From: Pseudomonas abieticivorans | Lineage (GTDB): Bacteria > Pseudomonadota > Gammaproteobacteria > Pseudomonadales > Pseudomonadaceae | NCBI RefSeq assembly: GCF_023509015.1 | Contig: NZ_CP094975.1 | Location: forward strand, 3,775,501 to 3,839,500 | Direction: 5' to 3' | Length of the DNA: 64,000 nucleotides | In this document: positions 8,401 to 16,371 of the stretch, one piece after another | Numbering within the stretch: position 1 is the first letter of the stretch | How the letters are laid out: each line of letters begins with the position of its first letter | Notes under the pieces: model-generated | What the model was told of the DNA's origin: nothing | The model's input: the letters and a program-made list of their open reading frames with translations, nothing else | The model's database searches: none | Made by a program: the position numbers and the translations under genes

Positions 8401-9786
8401 GTGCGTCGTATGATCCTGGCGATTTCGATCGCCACCCTGGCCGGTTGCGCCACCCCCTCGCAAAAGGTCGATCAGTTGCTGGAGGGCCTGCTGTCGCAAC
8501 CGCTGACCCCGGACAGCGTGTACCGCGATGGCGACACCCTGAGCTTCGGCGTGGTCGGCGATACCACGCTCGACAAGGTACCGCGCAGCGCGCAGTTCGA
8601 GGCCACGTGCAGTGCCCAGTCGGTCAACATTATGTACCTGGACGGCATGCGCCGCCTGTACCTGGGCGGCAACGGCCGCAGTTACTATGAACCGCATCGC
8701 TTGCAGGCCAATGTCGCCGCGGCCCTTTACCGAAATCCCTCGTTTACCCAGGCCTGCGCCCAGACAGCCAAGCCTGACTGGCGCATCGTCAAGGCCGACG
8801 CTCACCAGAACTGGGTGATGATCGACCGCAACAGCCTGGCCGACGATGGCCGTGAGGTTAAGTTCTGGGGCGCGTACGATCAGCCCGAGATCCTCACAGA
8901 CATGCCCTACAACGCCCCTTACGCACAGAAGCGCGAGCGTTATGCAGTGAACTGTTCGAGCAAACAGTGGCGCATGCTGGCCGGCTACGACGTGAACGCC
9001 AGCAACCAGGTGACCGACGGGCGAATCGAGGCTGCGCCGCAGGCCAAGCCGTTCAATGAGGCCTCGGCTGATTACGCCGTGTTGATCAATCAAGTGTGCG
9101 AAGGCCGTGGTGCATTGGCCCAGTTACCGGCCTATACGCCTCGGCCCAAGGTGTCGGCGCCGATGGCCCTGCGCCCGGTCAGCCCGCAGGTGCTCGATAG
9201 CATCGCCAGGTCTGGCCTGCCAGCGCCGGCCAAGACGCTGAGCTACCTGCGCATGGGGGGGACCTCCACCAGCCGTGGCAGCACCACGCCATTGGTCGAA
9301 GAGTTGTTCATCACTCGCGACGCAACGACCGGGCAGTTGGCGACCACCCTGCGTGGCAAGGGGTATGAGGGTAACCGCATCAGCTGGCGCGGCCTGGTGT
9401 CGCTGAGTGAAGCGACCCGCTATGGCACCAGCATGTCGGAAACCTCCAGCGTGACCCAATTGAGCCTGGAAGGTGATTGGCGGAACATGCCGGTGGGTTC
9501 GCAGCTGACCTACACCCGCCAGGGCTCCACCTTGAACAGCATCGTCGGCAGTTACGGCGATAAGCCAATGGTGACCGACTGTAAGGTGACCGGCGAGCGC
9601 GCAGCCAATGAACTGAACCCGGCCTTGAGTGGCGGGGCCAAGACGTTGGATTGCATGAGCCGCGAGGACAAGTACAAGCAGTTGGGGCATTACGTGTACC
9701 TGCAGGACTATGGCTTCTTCCTGACGACCGGCAGTGACAAGAACAGCTTCTTTTACTCGGAGCGCCATATCGAGCAGGTGCAATAA
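8401..9786 (+). CDS. predicted lipoprotein of unknown function, 461 aa
   Basis: The N-terminus MILAISIATLAGC ends in a good lipobox (LAGC), so the product should be lipid-anchored in the envelope. No known domain is recognised in the rest; several Cys residues (for example in FEATCSAQS, TQACAQT, AVNCSSKQ) could form disulphides in the periplasm. GGAG at 8391-8394 is six bases from the GTG at 8401, which decides the start; the in-frame ATG at 8410 is too far away. The same frame is open to 8356 without a ribosome site. It is divergent from bglX and followed at a distance of 100 bp by the methyltransferase gene. Confidence 0.75.
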   Translation: MRRMILAISIATLAGCATPSQKVDQLLEGLLSQPLTPDSVYRDGDTLSFGVVGDTTLDKVPRSAQFEATCSAQSVNIMYLDGMRRLYLGGNGRSYYEPHRLQANVAAALYRNPSFTQACAQTAKPDWRIVKADAHQNWVMIDRNSLADDGREVKFWGAYDQPEILTDMPYNAPYAQKRERYAVNCSSKQWRMLAGYDVNASNQVTDGRIEAAPQAKPFNEASADYAVLINQVCEGRGALAQLPAYTPRPKVSAPMALRPVSPQVLDSIARSGLPAPAKTLSYLRMGGTSTSRGSTTPLVEELFITRDATTGQLATTLRGKGYEGNRISWRGLVSLSEATRYGTSMSETSSVTQLSLEGDWRNMPVGSQLTYTRQGSTLNSIVGSYGDKPMVTDCKVTGERAANELNPALSGGAKTLDCMSREDKYKQLGHYVYLQDYGFFLTTGSDKNSFFYSERHIEQVQ

Positions 9787-9886
9787 CCCCTCAAATATCC
9801 CTGTGCCCGGCCGGCCTTCATCCGTAAAATGTGCGCAATCACTTTTTTACTGCTGTGCCACTGGGCACGCCCCAGGATCATTTGTC

Positions 9887-11101
9887 ATGTCTGCCTCCAC
9901 CCTTGCCAGCCAAACCGCACCGGATCACCACGCCGATTTTCTCGCGCTGCTCGACACCGGCCTTCAGCAGAACGCCGTGGTCAAGTTGGTGCTGGCGCGT
10001 TACGTGGGCAGCGAGGCAGACCTGCAGCGGGTCACCATCAAGCCGTTGCTGGTCAAGGATCAGCCGTGCCTGACCTTCGTTTACCGCTATAAAACCCGCG
10101 ACATCACCAAGAATTTTCCGCTGGCCGAGGCCCAGGCGCTAATCGCCGAGTGGCTGCCGGGCTCGTTCAAGAATGCTCACCTGCTGACCCTCACCGACGA
10201 GGTGCAGTTGGAGTTCAGCAAAAAGAACAAGCCCATGCTGCACCGTAACAAGGCCCAGCAGGTACGCGAAGTGCAGGCCGCCGGGCATGACCGCGAGAAG
10301 AAGCGCTACCTGGAACTCAGCCGGCCGTTCCTCAAGGACCTGGGCGTGACCAATGCCCAGCATGAGCTGATCCCGGCCATGTCGCGCAAATGGAAGCAGA
10401 TCAACAAGTTCATCGAGGTGTTTTCCCACGCCTTCGCCAGCGCAGCCATCCCGGCCGACCAGGCGGTGCGCGTGGCTGACTTTGGTTCGGGCAAGGGCTA
10501 CCTGACGTTTGCCATCCACGATTACTTGAGTAACAGCCTGCAGCGTGAAGCCCAGGTCAAGGGCGTGGAGCTGCGCGAAGACATGGTCACCCTGTGCAAC
10601 AACGCCGCTGCGCATCTGGAGCACCCGGGCCTGGTGTTCGAGCATGGCGACGTGCGTACGGTGGTGCCCAGCGCCATCGACGTGATGATTGCCTTGCATG
10701 CCTGCGACATTGCCACTGACTACGCCATCCATACCGGCATTCGCACGGGCGCTGCGATCATCATGTGCTCGCCATGCTGCCACAAGCAGATCCGCCTGCA
10801 GATCCAGAGCCCGGGCCTGCTCAAACCGATGCTGCAATACGGCCTGCACTTGGGCCAGCAGGCCGAGATGGTCACCGACAGCTTGCGTGCGCTGTACCTG
10901 GAAGCCTGTGGCTACGAGACCAAGGTGTTCGAGTTCATCTCGTTGGAACACACCAACAAGAACAAAATGATTTTGGCGGTGAAACGTGCGGGGCCGGTGA
11001 ACCCGGCCCCGCTGTTGGAGAAGATCGAGGCGTTGAAGGCGTTCTATGCCATCAACGAGCATTGCCTGGAGACCTTGCTCAAGGCCGATGGATTGATTTG
11101 A
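9887..11101 (+). CDS. SAM-dependent methyltransferase (Methyltransf_32-like)
   Basis: A 404-residue cytoplasmic protein. The Rossmann methyltransferase core has VADFGSGKGYLTFA as the SAM-binding motif, then the acidic strand end GVELRED and the conserved IMCSPCCHK segment with paired cysteines. The long N-terminal part (about 180 residues) precedes the core. The substrate is unknown; the PCCH segment occurs in a family that includes eukaryotic GSTCD-like methyltransferases. AGGA at 9873-9876 supports the ATG at 9887; the frame is open to 9734 but would overlap the lipoprotein gene. Confidence 0.8.
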   Translation: MSASTLASQTAPDHHADFLALLDTGLQQNAVVKLVLARYVGSEADLQRVTIKPLLVKDQPCLTFVYRYKTRDITKNFPLAEAQALIAEWLPGSFKNAHLLTLTDEVQLEFSKKNKPMLHRNKAQQVREVQAAGHDREKKRYLELSRPFLKDLGVTNAQHELIPAMSRKWKQINKFIEVFSHAFASAAIPADQAVRVADFGSGKGYLTFAIHDYLSNSLQREAQVKGVELREDMVTLCNNAAAHLEHPGLVFEHGDVRTVVPSAIDVMIALHACDIATDYAIHTGIRTGAAIIMCSPCCHKQIRLQIQSPGLLKPMLQYGLHLGQQAEMVTDSLRALYLEACGYETKVFEFISLEHTNKNKMILAVKRAGPVNPAPLLEKIEALKAFYAINEHCLETLLKADGLI

Positions 11102-11105
11102 GGCT

Positions 11106-11152
11106 TTCGCGGATAAATCCGCCCCTACAGGGTGGGGCGGATTTATTTGCGA
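11106..11152. repeat. REP-type palindrome forming a long hairpin
   Basis: Two inverted copies of the GGATAAATCCGCCCC element are separated by only a few bases, giving a long hairpin right between two convergent genes (the methyltransferase and tctA). It may serve as a bidirectional transcription stop, although no long T tract follows. Confidence 0.75.
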
Positions 11153-11167
11153 ACCAGGCGCGGGCGC

Positions 11168-12685
11168 TTAAACCGCGTCAGCCACCACTCGCCGCGCCAG
11201 CACGCGCTTGCGCCAGATGCGAACCAGCGGCAGCAGCAGCATGATCGCCGTCAACACCCATACCCCGAAGGTGATCGGGCTGGACCAGAGGATCTGCAAC
11301 TCGCCGTTGGAAATCGACAGCGCCCGGCGCAGGTTCTGTTCCATCAGCCCGCCCAGGATGAACCCCAGCAACACCGGCGACAGCGGGAAGTCCAGCTTGC
11401 GCAGGATGTAGCCGAAGATGCCGATGCCGATCATCAGGAACAGGTCGAAGGTGGTGGCGTGCACCGCGTAAACGCCGATCGCGGTGATGATCGCGATCAC
11501 CGGCACCAGCGCCCAGTTCGGCACGGCGAGGATACGGGTGAAGATGCGGATCATCGGGATGTTAAGGATCACCAGCATGATGTTGGCGATGAACAGCGAG
11601 GCGATCAGGCCCCAGACGATGTCCGGTTGCTGTTGAAACAGCAGGGGGCCGGGGGTGATGTTGTACAGCGACAGCGCGCCGATCATCACCGCCGTGGTGC
11701 CGGAGCCGGGGACGCCCAGGGTCAGCATCGGCACCAGGGCGCCGCAGGCCGAAGCGCCGATAGCCGTTTCAGGCGCCGCCAGGCCGCGCTTGTCGCCCTG
11801 GCCGAAAGTGCCGCTGGCGCCCGCCATGCGTTTTTCGGTCATGTAGGCCACGGCGCTGGCCAGGGTGGCGCCGGCACCCGGCAACACGCCCATGATAAAG
11901 CCCAATAGCCCACAGCGGATGTTGACCGCGAACACCGAGGCCGCTTCCTTGAAGTTGAACATCATGCGCCCGGTGGCTTTTACCGCCTCCTGGCCACGAT
12001 GGGTTTTTTCCAGCAACAGCAGGATTTCGCTGATGGAGAACAGCCCCAGCACCAGCACCACGAACTGGATGCCGTCGGCCATGTGGATGCTGTCACCGGT
12101 AAATCGGTACACGCCGCTGTTGGCGTCGATGCCGACGCTGGATAGAAACAGCCCGATCAGCGCCGCCACGAAGGTTTTCAGCGGCCGGTTGCCGGCCATG
12201 CCACCCAGGCAGACGATGGCGAACACCATCAACACGAAGTATTCCGCCGGGCCGAAAGCGATCGCCCATTTGGCCAGTAGCGGCGCAAACAGCACCATGC
12301 CGCAGGTGGCGATGAACGCGCCGATGAACGAGCTCCACGCCGACAACGACAGCGCCACGCCGGCCATGCCCTGGCGGGCCATGGGGTAGCCGTCCAGGGT
12401 GGTCATCACGGTGGAGGCCTCGCCCGGGATGTTCAGCAGGATCGAACTGATGCGCCCGCCGTATTCGCAGCCCAGGTACACCGCCGCCAGCAGGATCAGT
12501 GCCGACTCCGGTGGCAGGCCCAGGGCGAAGGCGATGGGGATCAGCAGCGCCACGCCGTTGATCGGGCCCAGGCCCGGCAGCAGGCCGACCACGGTGCCGA
12601 TCAAGGTGCCGCACAGCGCGGTGACCAGGTTGTAGGGGCTCAGCGCGACGCCGAAGCCCTGGCCCAGATAGCCTAAAGTATCCAT
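11168..12685 (-). CDS. tctA: tripartite tricarboxylate transporter, large permease TctA
   Basis: A 505-residue inner-membrane protein with about 10-12 hydrophobic segments. It carries the two family signatures GLLPGLGPINGVAL near residue 40 and GVLPGAGATLASAV in the middle, reflecting an internal duplication. It forms the channel part of a citrate/tricarboxylate uptake system with TctB and the binding protein TctC. It is separated from tctB by one base and is last in the porin-tctC-tctB-tctA unit. Confidence 0.95.
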   Translation of the reverse strand: MDTLGYLGQGFGVALSPYNLVTALCGTLIGTVVGLLPGLGPINGVALLIPIAFALGLPPESALILLAAVYLGCEYGGRISSILLNIPGEASTVMTTLDGYPMARQGMAGVALSLSAWSSFIGAFIATCGMVLFAPLLAKWAIAFGPAEYFVLMVFAIVCLGGMAGNRPLKTFVAALIGLFLSSVGIDANSGVYRFTGDSIHMADGIQFVVLVLGLFSISEILLLLEKTHRGQEAVKATGRMMFNFKEAASVFAVNIRCGLLGFIMGVLPGAGATLASAVAYMTEKRMAGASGTFGQGDKRGLAAPETAIGASACGALVPMLTLGVPGSGTTAVMIGALSLYNITPGPLLFQQQPDIVWGLIASLFIANIMLVILNIPMIRIFTRILAVPNWALVPVIAIITAIGVYAVHATTFDLFLMIGIGIFGYILRKLDFPLSPVLLGFILGGLMEQNLRRALSISNGELQILWSSPITFGVWVLTAIMLLLPLVRIWRKRVLARRVVADAV

Positions 12686-12686
12686 C

Positions 12687-13145
12687 TCAATTCTCCAGAA
12701 CGTCGAGCAGGCCCAGGGGCAGTGGAACGTCCATGACCTTGTCGAACAGCAGATAAAGGCCGACGCTCATCAGGCTGATGATCACAATGCTGGGCAGCCA
12801 GCGGCCGCCGTACAGGCGGGCCATGGGAATGCCGATCAGGATGCTGCTGAGCACGAAGCCCAGCGGCTCGAACAGCCCGGCGAACACCAGCAGCAGCGCC
12901 ACGCAGATGCCGATCTTGGTCAGGGTTTCGCGGTCCAGCGGCGGCTCGTCGTCGCTGTGCACGATGGGGGCCGGGCGAAAGACCATGTACAGCAGCGCCA
13001 GGCTCATCAGCCCAAGCATCAGCAGTGGATAGGCGCGCGGGCCCACCGGTTCGTAGGAAAACGCCGCCTGGTAGGGCCAGGCCATGGCCGCGAGGCAGGC
13101 ACAGGCCAGCAGCAGGGCGCCGGCAAACAGTCGTTGCAGGATCAT
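12687..13145 (-). CDS. tctB: tripartite tricarboxylate transporter, small permease TctB
   Basis: A 152-residue protein with four predicted membrane helices, including a C-terminal region ending in PLGLLDVLEN. Length and position between tctC and tctA are as expected for TctB, the small membrane subunit that works with TctA. Sequence conservation in this family is low, so the call leans on context. Confidence 0.9.
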   Translation of the reverse strand: MILQRLFAGALLLACACLAAMAWPYQAAFSYEPVGPRAYPLLMLGLMSLALLYMVFRPAPIVHSDDEPPLDRETLTKIGICVALLLVFAGLFEPLGFVLSSILIGIPMARLYGGRWLPSIVIISLMSVGLYLLFDKVMDVPLPLGLLDVLEN

Positions 13146-13170
13146 GGGGAAGCTCTCCGCAAAATGGGGC

Positions 13171-14154
13171 TTACTGGATCAGGCCGAATTCCTTGGCCAG
13201 TACCTTGTAGTCCGCCACCTGTTTCTTCACGTAGGTGTCCAGCTCCGGGCCAGTCATGGCGAAGGGGAACAACTCGCGCTGGTCACGCAGCTTGTCGAAG
13301 TCCTCGGAGGCCAGCATTTTGTCGAAGGCGGCCTTCCACCAGTTGTATTCCTCGTCGGTCACTTTCGGCCCCACGTAGAAGCCGCGCACTACCGGCCAGA
13401 CGATGTCGTAGCCCTGTTCCTTGGCGGTGGGGATGTCTTTCATTTCCGGCTCGTCGATGCGCTTGTCGGCGAACACCGCCAGCAGGCGCATGTCGCCGCT
13501 CTGGATGTGCGGCATGGAGTCGGAAATGTCGGTGCTGCCCACCTGGATGTGCCCGCCGAGCAATGCCGTGGCGATTTCGCCACCACCTTCCAGGGCCACG
13601 TAGCGCAGGTCACGCGGGTTGATGCCGGCGGCCTTGGCGATCAAGGCGGTTTGCATCCAGTCCTGGCTGCCAACGGTGCCGCCCGAGCCGATCACCACTT
13701 TGCTCGGGTCTTTTTTCAGCGCCTGTACCAGGTCGTCGAGGTTCTTGTAGGGCGAGTCACTCTTGACCGCGATGGCGCCGTAGCTGGTGCCGACCGCGGC
13801 CAGCCAGCGTACGGCGTTCTCGTCGAAGCGGCCGAACTTGCCTTGGGCCAGGTTGAGCAGCGAGCCACTGGACCAGGCCACCAAGGTGCCGGCATCGGCC
13901 GGGCGCTGGGCAACCACGGCGTTGTAGGCCACTGCGCCCACGCCGCCAGGCATGTAGGTGACGCGCATGGGTTTGGTGAGGATTTTTTCGTTGATCAGCG
14001 CGCTTTGTACCAGCTTGCAGGTCAGGTCGAAACCGCCGCCGGGTGAGGCCGGGGCGATGCATTCGGGGCGCTTGGGCTCGTCGGCGGCGAACAAGGGCGC
14101 GGCCAACAGCAGGCAGCCGGCAGCGATGAACAACGTACGCAGGGTAGGGGTCAT
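13171..14154 (-). CDS. tctC: tricarboxylate-binding periplasmic protein TctC
   Basis: A 327-residue protein with signal peptide ending LLLAAPLFAA. The mature part has the TctC/Bug-family features: APASPGGGFDLTCKLVQ near the start, and GSGGTVGSQDW in the middle. It captures citrate-like tricarboxylates in the periplasm and delivers them to TctAB. It is preceded by opdH in the same orientation; the 32-bp gap carries a CGGAG ribosome site and an A-rich motif. Confidence 0.94.
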   Translation of the reverse strand: MTPTLRTLFIAAGCLLLAAPLFAADEPKRPECIAPASPGGGFDLTCKLVQSALINEKILTKPMRVTYMPGGVGAVAYNAVVAQRPADAGTLVAWSSGSLLNLAQGKFGRFDENAVRWLAAVGTSYGAIAVKSDSPYKNLDDLVQALKKDPSKVVIGSGGTVGSQDWMQTALIAKAAGINPRDLRYVALEGGGEIATALLGGHIQVGSTDISDSMPHIQSGDMRLLAVFADKRIDEPEMKDIPTAKEQGYDIVWPVVRGFYVGPKVTDEEYNWWKAAFDKMLASEDFDKLRDQRELFPFAMTGPELDTYVKKQVADYKVLAKEFGLIQ

Positions 14155-14169
14155 GGGTCAGTCTCCGAA

Positions 14170-14180
14170 ATTATTGTTAT
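14170..14180 (-). promoter_or_regulatory. A-rich Hfq/Crc-type motif upstream of tctC
   Basis: The minus strand reads ATAACAATAAT just upstream of the tctC ribosome site. It matches the AANAANAA pattern of Hfq/Crc targets and would allow repression of tctC translation separately from the porin. Confidence 0.45.
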
Positions 14181-14186
14181 GGGGGA

Positions 14187-15476
14187 TTACCAAAGAGCCA
14201 CGCTGTAGCTGACCAACAGCCGCACTTCATCCGCATCGCGTGCGAAGTTTGAGCGGTAGGTGGCATTACGCAAGCGTACCGCGACGTTTTTCAGGGCGCC
14301 GCTTTGCACCACGTATTTGATTTCGCTGTTGCGCTCCCATTCCTTGCCGGTGCTGCCGTTGGCCAGTTCGACGTTGTCGCCGCTGATGTAGCGGCTCATG
14401 AAGCTCAGGCCCGGCAGGCCGATGGCGGCGAAGTCATAGTCGTAGCGGGCCTGCCAGGAGTGCTCCTGGGCACCGGCGAAGTCGTTGATCTGCACGAAGT
14501 TGACCAGGTAAGGGTCGCTGCCGTCGACGTAGGGGAAGGCCGTGTCGCCGGACATGTGCTGGTAGGCCGCGCTGAATTTGTGCCCGCTGAGGCTGTAGCT
14601 GAGGATGCCGTTGAGCGAGGTGTTGTCGATGTTGCCACCGCGCGCCTGGCCCTGGTCACCGCTCAAGGCCATGCGCAGGTCATAACCGAACTTGCCGACG
14701 CTCAAGGGCTGGTTGCCGACCAGGCCGACGAAATGCTGGCGGTACACGTCGTCCAGTTGCGCGAAGTGGTAGCTGCCGACCAGACGCTCGCTAAACTTGT
14801 AGTCCACGCCGGCCATGTCGAAGTGGTTGCCCGCCACCGTGCCCAAGAAGCGGCTGTTCTTGTTGTTCAGGGCGATGTCTTCGAAGCTGGTGTCGTCGCG
14901 GTCCTTGGCTTTCTCCAGGCGCCCGCCGGTGAAGGTCAGGTTTTTCAGTTCCTTGGAGGTCAGCAAGCCGCCTTCGAACGTTTGCGGCAGGATGCGCCCG
15001 TCATTGGGGCGCAAGGTCGGCAGCTCGGGGATCAGGGTGCCGATCTTGAACTCGGTGGCGCTGACCTTCACTTTACCGGTCAGGCCCAGCTTGGAATATT
15101 CGTCGGCGGCGCGGCCGTCATCGTGGGTGGGCAACAGGCCGGTGCCGGTGCGGTCGGGGCTGGAGTCCAGCTTGACCCCGAGCATGCCCAGGGCATCGAC
15201 GCCAAAGCCGACGGTGCCTTCGGTGTAGCCCGACTGTAGGTTGAGCATGAAGCTCTGGGCCCATTCGTCGCGCTTGGACTGCTGCGCGCTGGTGCCGTCG
15301 CGAAAGTCGCGGTTGAAGTACATGTTGCGGGTTTCGAAGGTGGCGCTGCTGTCTTCGAAGAAATCGGCCTGGCTGACGGGGCTCAAGCCCATAAGGGCGG
15401 CGGCACTGGCCAGGGCGGTGGGGCGAAGACGGGGAAAGCGGGAAGGCAGGCACGCCTGCAGCTGCATGGACGGCAT
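14187..15476 (-). CDS. opdH: OprD-family outer-membrane porin, tricarboxylate type
   Basis: A 429-residue beta-barrel precursor with a signal sequence ending GLSPVSQA and a C-terminal aromatic residue (VSYSVALW), as needed for barrel assembly. The sequence is OprD-like (FFEDSSATFETRNMYFNRDF start of the mature chain). OpdH in P. aeruginosa imports cis-aconitate/tricarboxylates and lies beside tctCBA, as here. The ATG at 15476 has GGAG nine bases upstream; the ATG at 15491 would add five residues and has no ribosome site. It is the first gene of the uptake unit and divergent from tctD. Confidence 0.9.
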   Translation of the reverse strand: MPSMQLQACLPSRFPRLRPTALASAAALMGLSPVSQADFFEDSSATFETRNMYFNRDFRDGTSAQQSKRDEWAQSFMLNLQSGYTEGTVGFGVDALGMLGVKLDSSPDRTGTGLLPTHDDGRAADEYSKLGLTGKVKVSATEFKIGTLIPELPTLRPNDGRILPQTFEGGLLTSKELKNLTFTGGRLEKAKDRDDTSFEDIALNNKNSRFLGTVAGNHFDMAGVDYKFSERLVGSYHFAQLDDVYRQHFVGLVGNQPLSVGKFGYDLRMALSGDQGQARGGNIDNTSLNGILSYSLSGHKFSAAYQHMSGDTAFPYVDGSDPYLVNFVQINDFAGAQEHSWQARYDYDFAAIGLPGLSFMSRYISGDNVELANGSTGKEWERNSEIKYVVQSGALKNVAVRLRNATYRSNFARDADEVRLLVSYSVALW

Positions 15477-15489
15477 CGTCGGTGACTCC

Positions 15490-15507
15490 ATTATTGTTCT
15501 TGTTTTT
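15490..15507 (-). promoter_or_regulatory. extended A-rich Hfq/Crc-type motif at the opdH translation start
   Basis: The minus strand reads AAAAACAAGAACAATAAT, six consecutive AAN triplets. It directly abuts the GGAG that serves the opdH start. This is a strong fit to Hfq/Crc binding, which would block ribosome entry when preferred carbon sources are present. Confidence 0.6.
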
Positions 15508-15511
15508 AGCG

Positions 15512-15531
15512 AAAACGCATCGAGGCGTTTT
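15512..15531. repeat. 7-bp inverted repeat in the opdH leader
   Basis: AAAACGC and GCGTTTT are separated by six bases. It lies upstream of the opdH ribosome site. It could be an mRNA hairpin or a protein-binding dyad; nothing more can be said. Confidence 0.4.
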
Positions 15532-15580
15532 TCGTGTGCGGCGGGTGGGCAAACCTGCCGTTACGTGATGCTAGGGGGTG

Positions 15581-15599
15581 AACCTTTCGCTAACCTTTC
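15581..15599 (+). promoter_or_regulatory. direct repeat, candidate TctD-binding site
   Basis: AACCTTTC occurs at 15581-15588 and again at 15592-15599, with an 11-bp period. Tandem repeats about one helical turn apart are the usual target of OmpR-type response regulators such as TctD, and this lies in the divergent opdH/tctD control region. Confidence 0.5.
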
Positions 15600-15602
15600 A
15601 AC

Positions 15603-15617
15603 ACACAATCATTGTGT
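15603..15617. promoter_or_regulatory. 15-bp palindrome in the opdH/tctD control region
   Basis: ACACAAT-C-ATTGTGT has perfect 7-bp arms, adjacent to the tandem AACCTTTC repeat. It is a plausible second operator, but the factor is unknown. Confidence 0.4.
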
Positions 15618-15699
15618 TTCACGCTTCACGGGGGCTTTCGCGGCTGTACACTGCGCCCGATAACAAGGCCGCAGGCCCCTCGTTTACCCGGAGAACACC

Positions 15700-16371
15700 A
15701 TGCGAGTGCTGCTCGTCGAAGACCACCCCCAGTTGGCTGAAAGCGTGGCCCAGGCCCTCAAGTCCGCAGGCTTGACCGTCGACGTGCTGCACGATGGCGT
15801 GGCGGCCGACCTGGCTTTGGGTAGCGAGGAATACGCCATGGCGATCCTTGACGTGGGCCTGCCGCGCATGGACGGCTTCGAGGTACTGGCGCGGGTGCGT
15901 GCCCGTGGCAAGAACCTGCCGGTGCTGATGCTGACCGCGCGCAGCGATGTGAAAGACCGGGTGCATGGCCTGAACCTGGGCGCCGACGACTACCTGGCCA
16001 AACCGTTCGAGCTCACCGAACTTGAAGCGCGGGTCAAGGCGCTGTTGCGTCGCTCGGTGCTGGGCGGCGAGCGCCAGCAGCGCTGCGGCCCGTTGGTGTA
16101 TGACCTGGACACGCGGCGCTTTACCCTGGGCGAGGATCTGCTGCAGTTGACCTCGCGCGAGCAATCGGTGCTGGAGGCGTTGATCGCCCGGCCAGGCAGG
16201 GTCATGAGCAAAGAACAGTTGGCGGCCCAGGTATTTGGCCTGGACGAGGAAGCCAGCGCCGACGCCATCGAGATCTACGTGCACCGGCTGCGCAAGAAGC
16301 TCGATGGCCAGGCCATCGCCATCGTCACCTTCCGTGGCCTGGGCTACCTGCTCGAGAGCCGCGATGCGTAA
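15700..16371 (+). CDS. tctD: response regulator TctD, OmpR/PhoB type
   Basis: A 223-residue regulator. The receiver domain has acidic residues EDH at 7-9, the phospho-acceptor Asp51 in ILDVGLPRMDG and the conserved Lys of YLAKPF. The winged-helix DNA-binding domain occupies the C-terminal 90 residues (LTSREQSVLEAL, then YVHRLRKKL). It should activate the divergent opdH-tctCBA genes when citrate-like compounds are present. It overlaps tctE by 8 bp. Confidence 0.93.
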   Translation: MRVLLVEDHPQLAESVAQALKSAGLTVDVLHDGVAADLALGSEEYAMAILDVGLPRMDGFEVLARVRARGKNLPVLMLTARSDVKDRVHGLNLGADDYLAKPFELTELEARVKALLRRSVLGGERQQRCGPLVYDLDTRRFTLGEDLLQLTSREQSVLEALIARPGRVMSKEQLAAQVFGLDEEASADAIEIYVHRLRKKLDGQAIAIVTFRGLGYLLESRDA

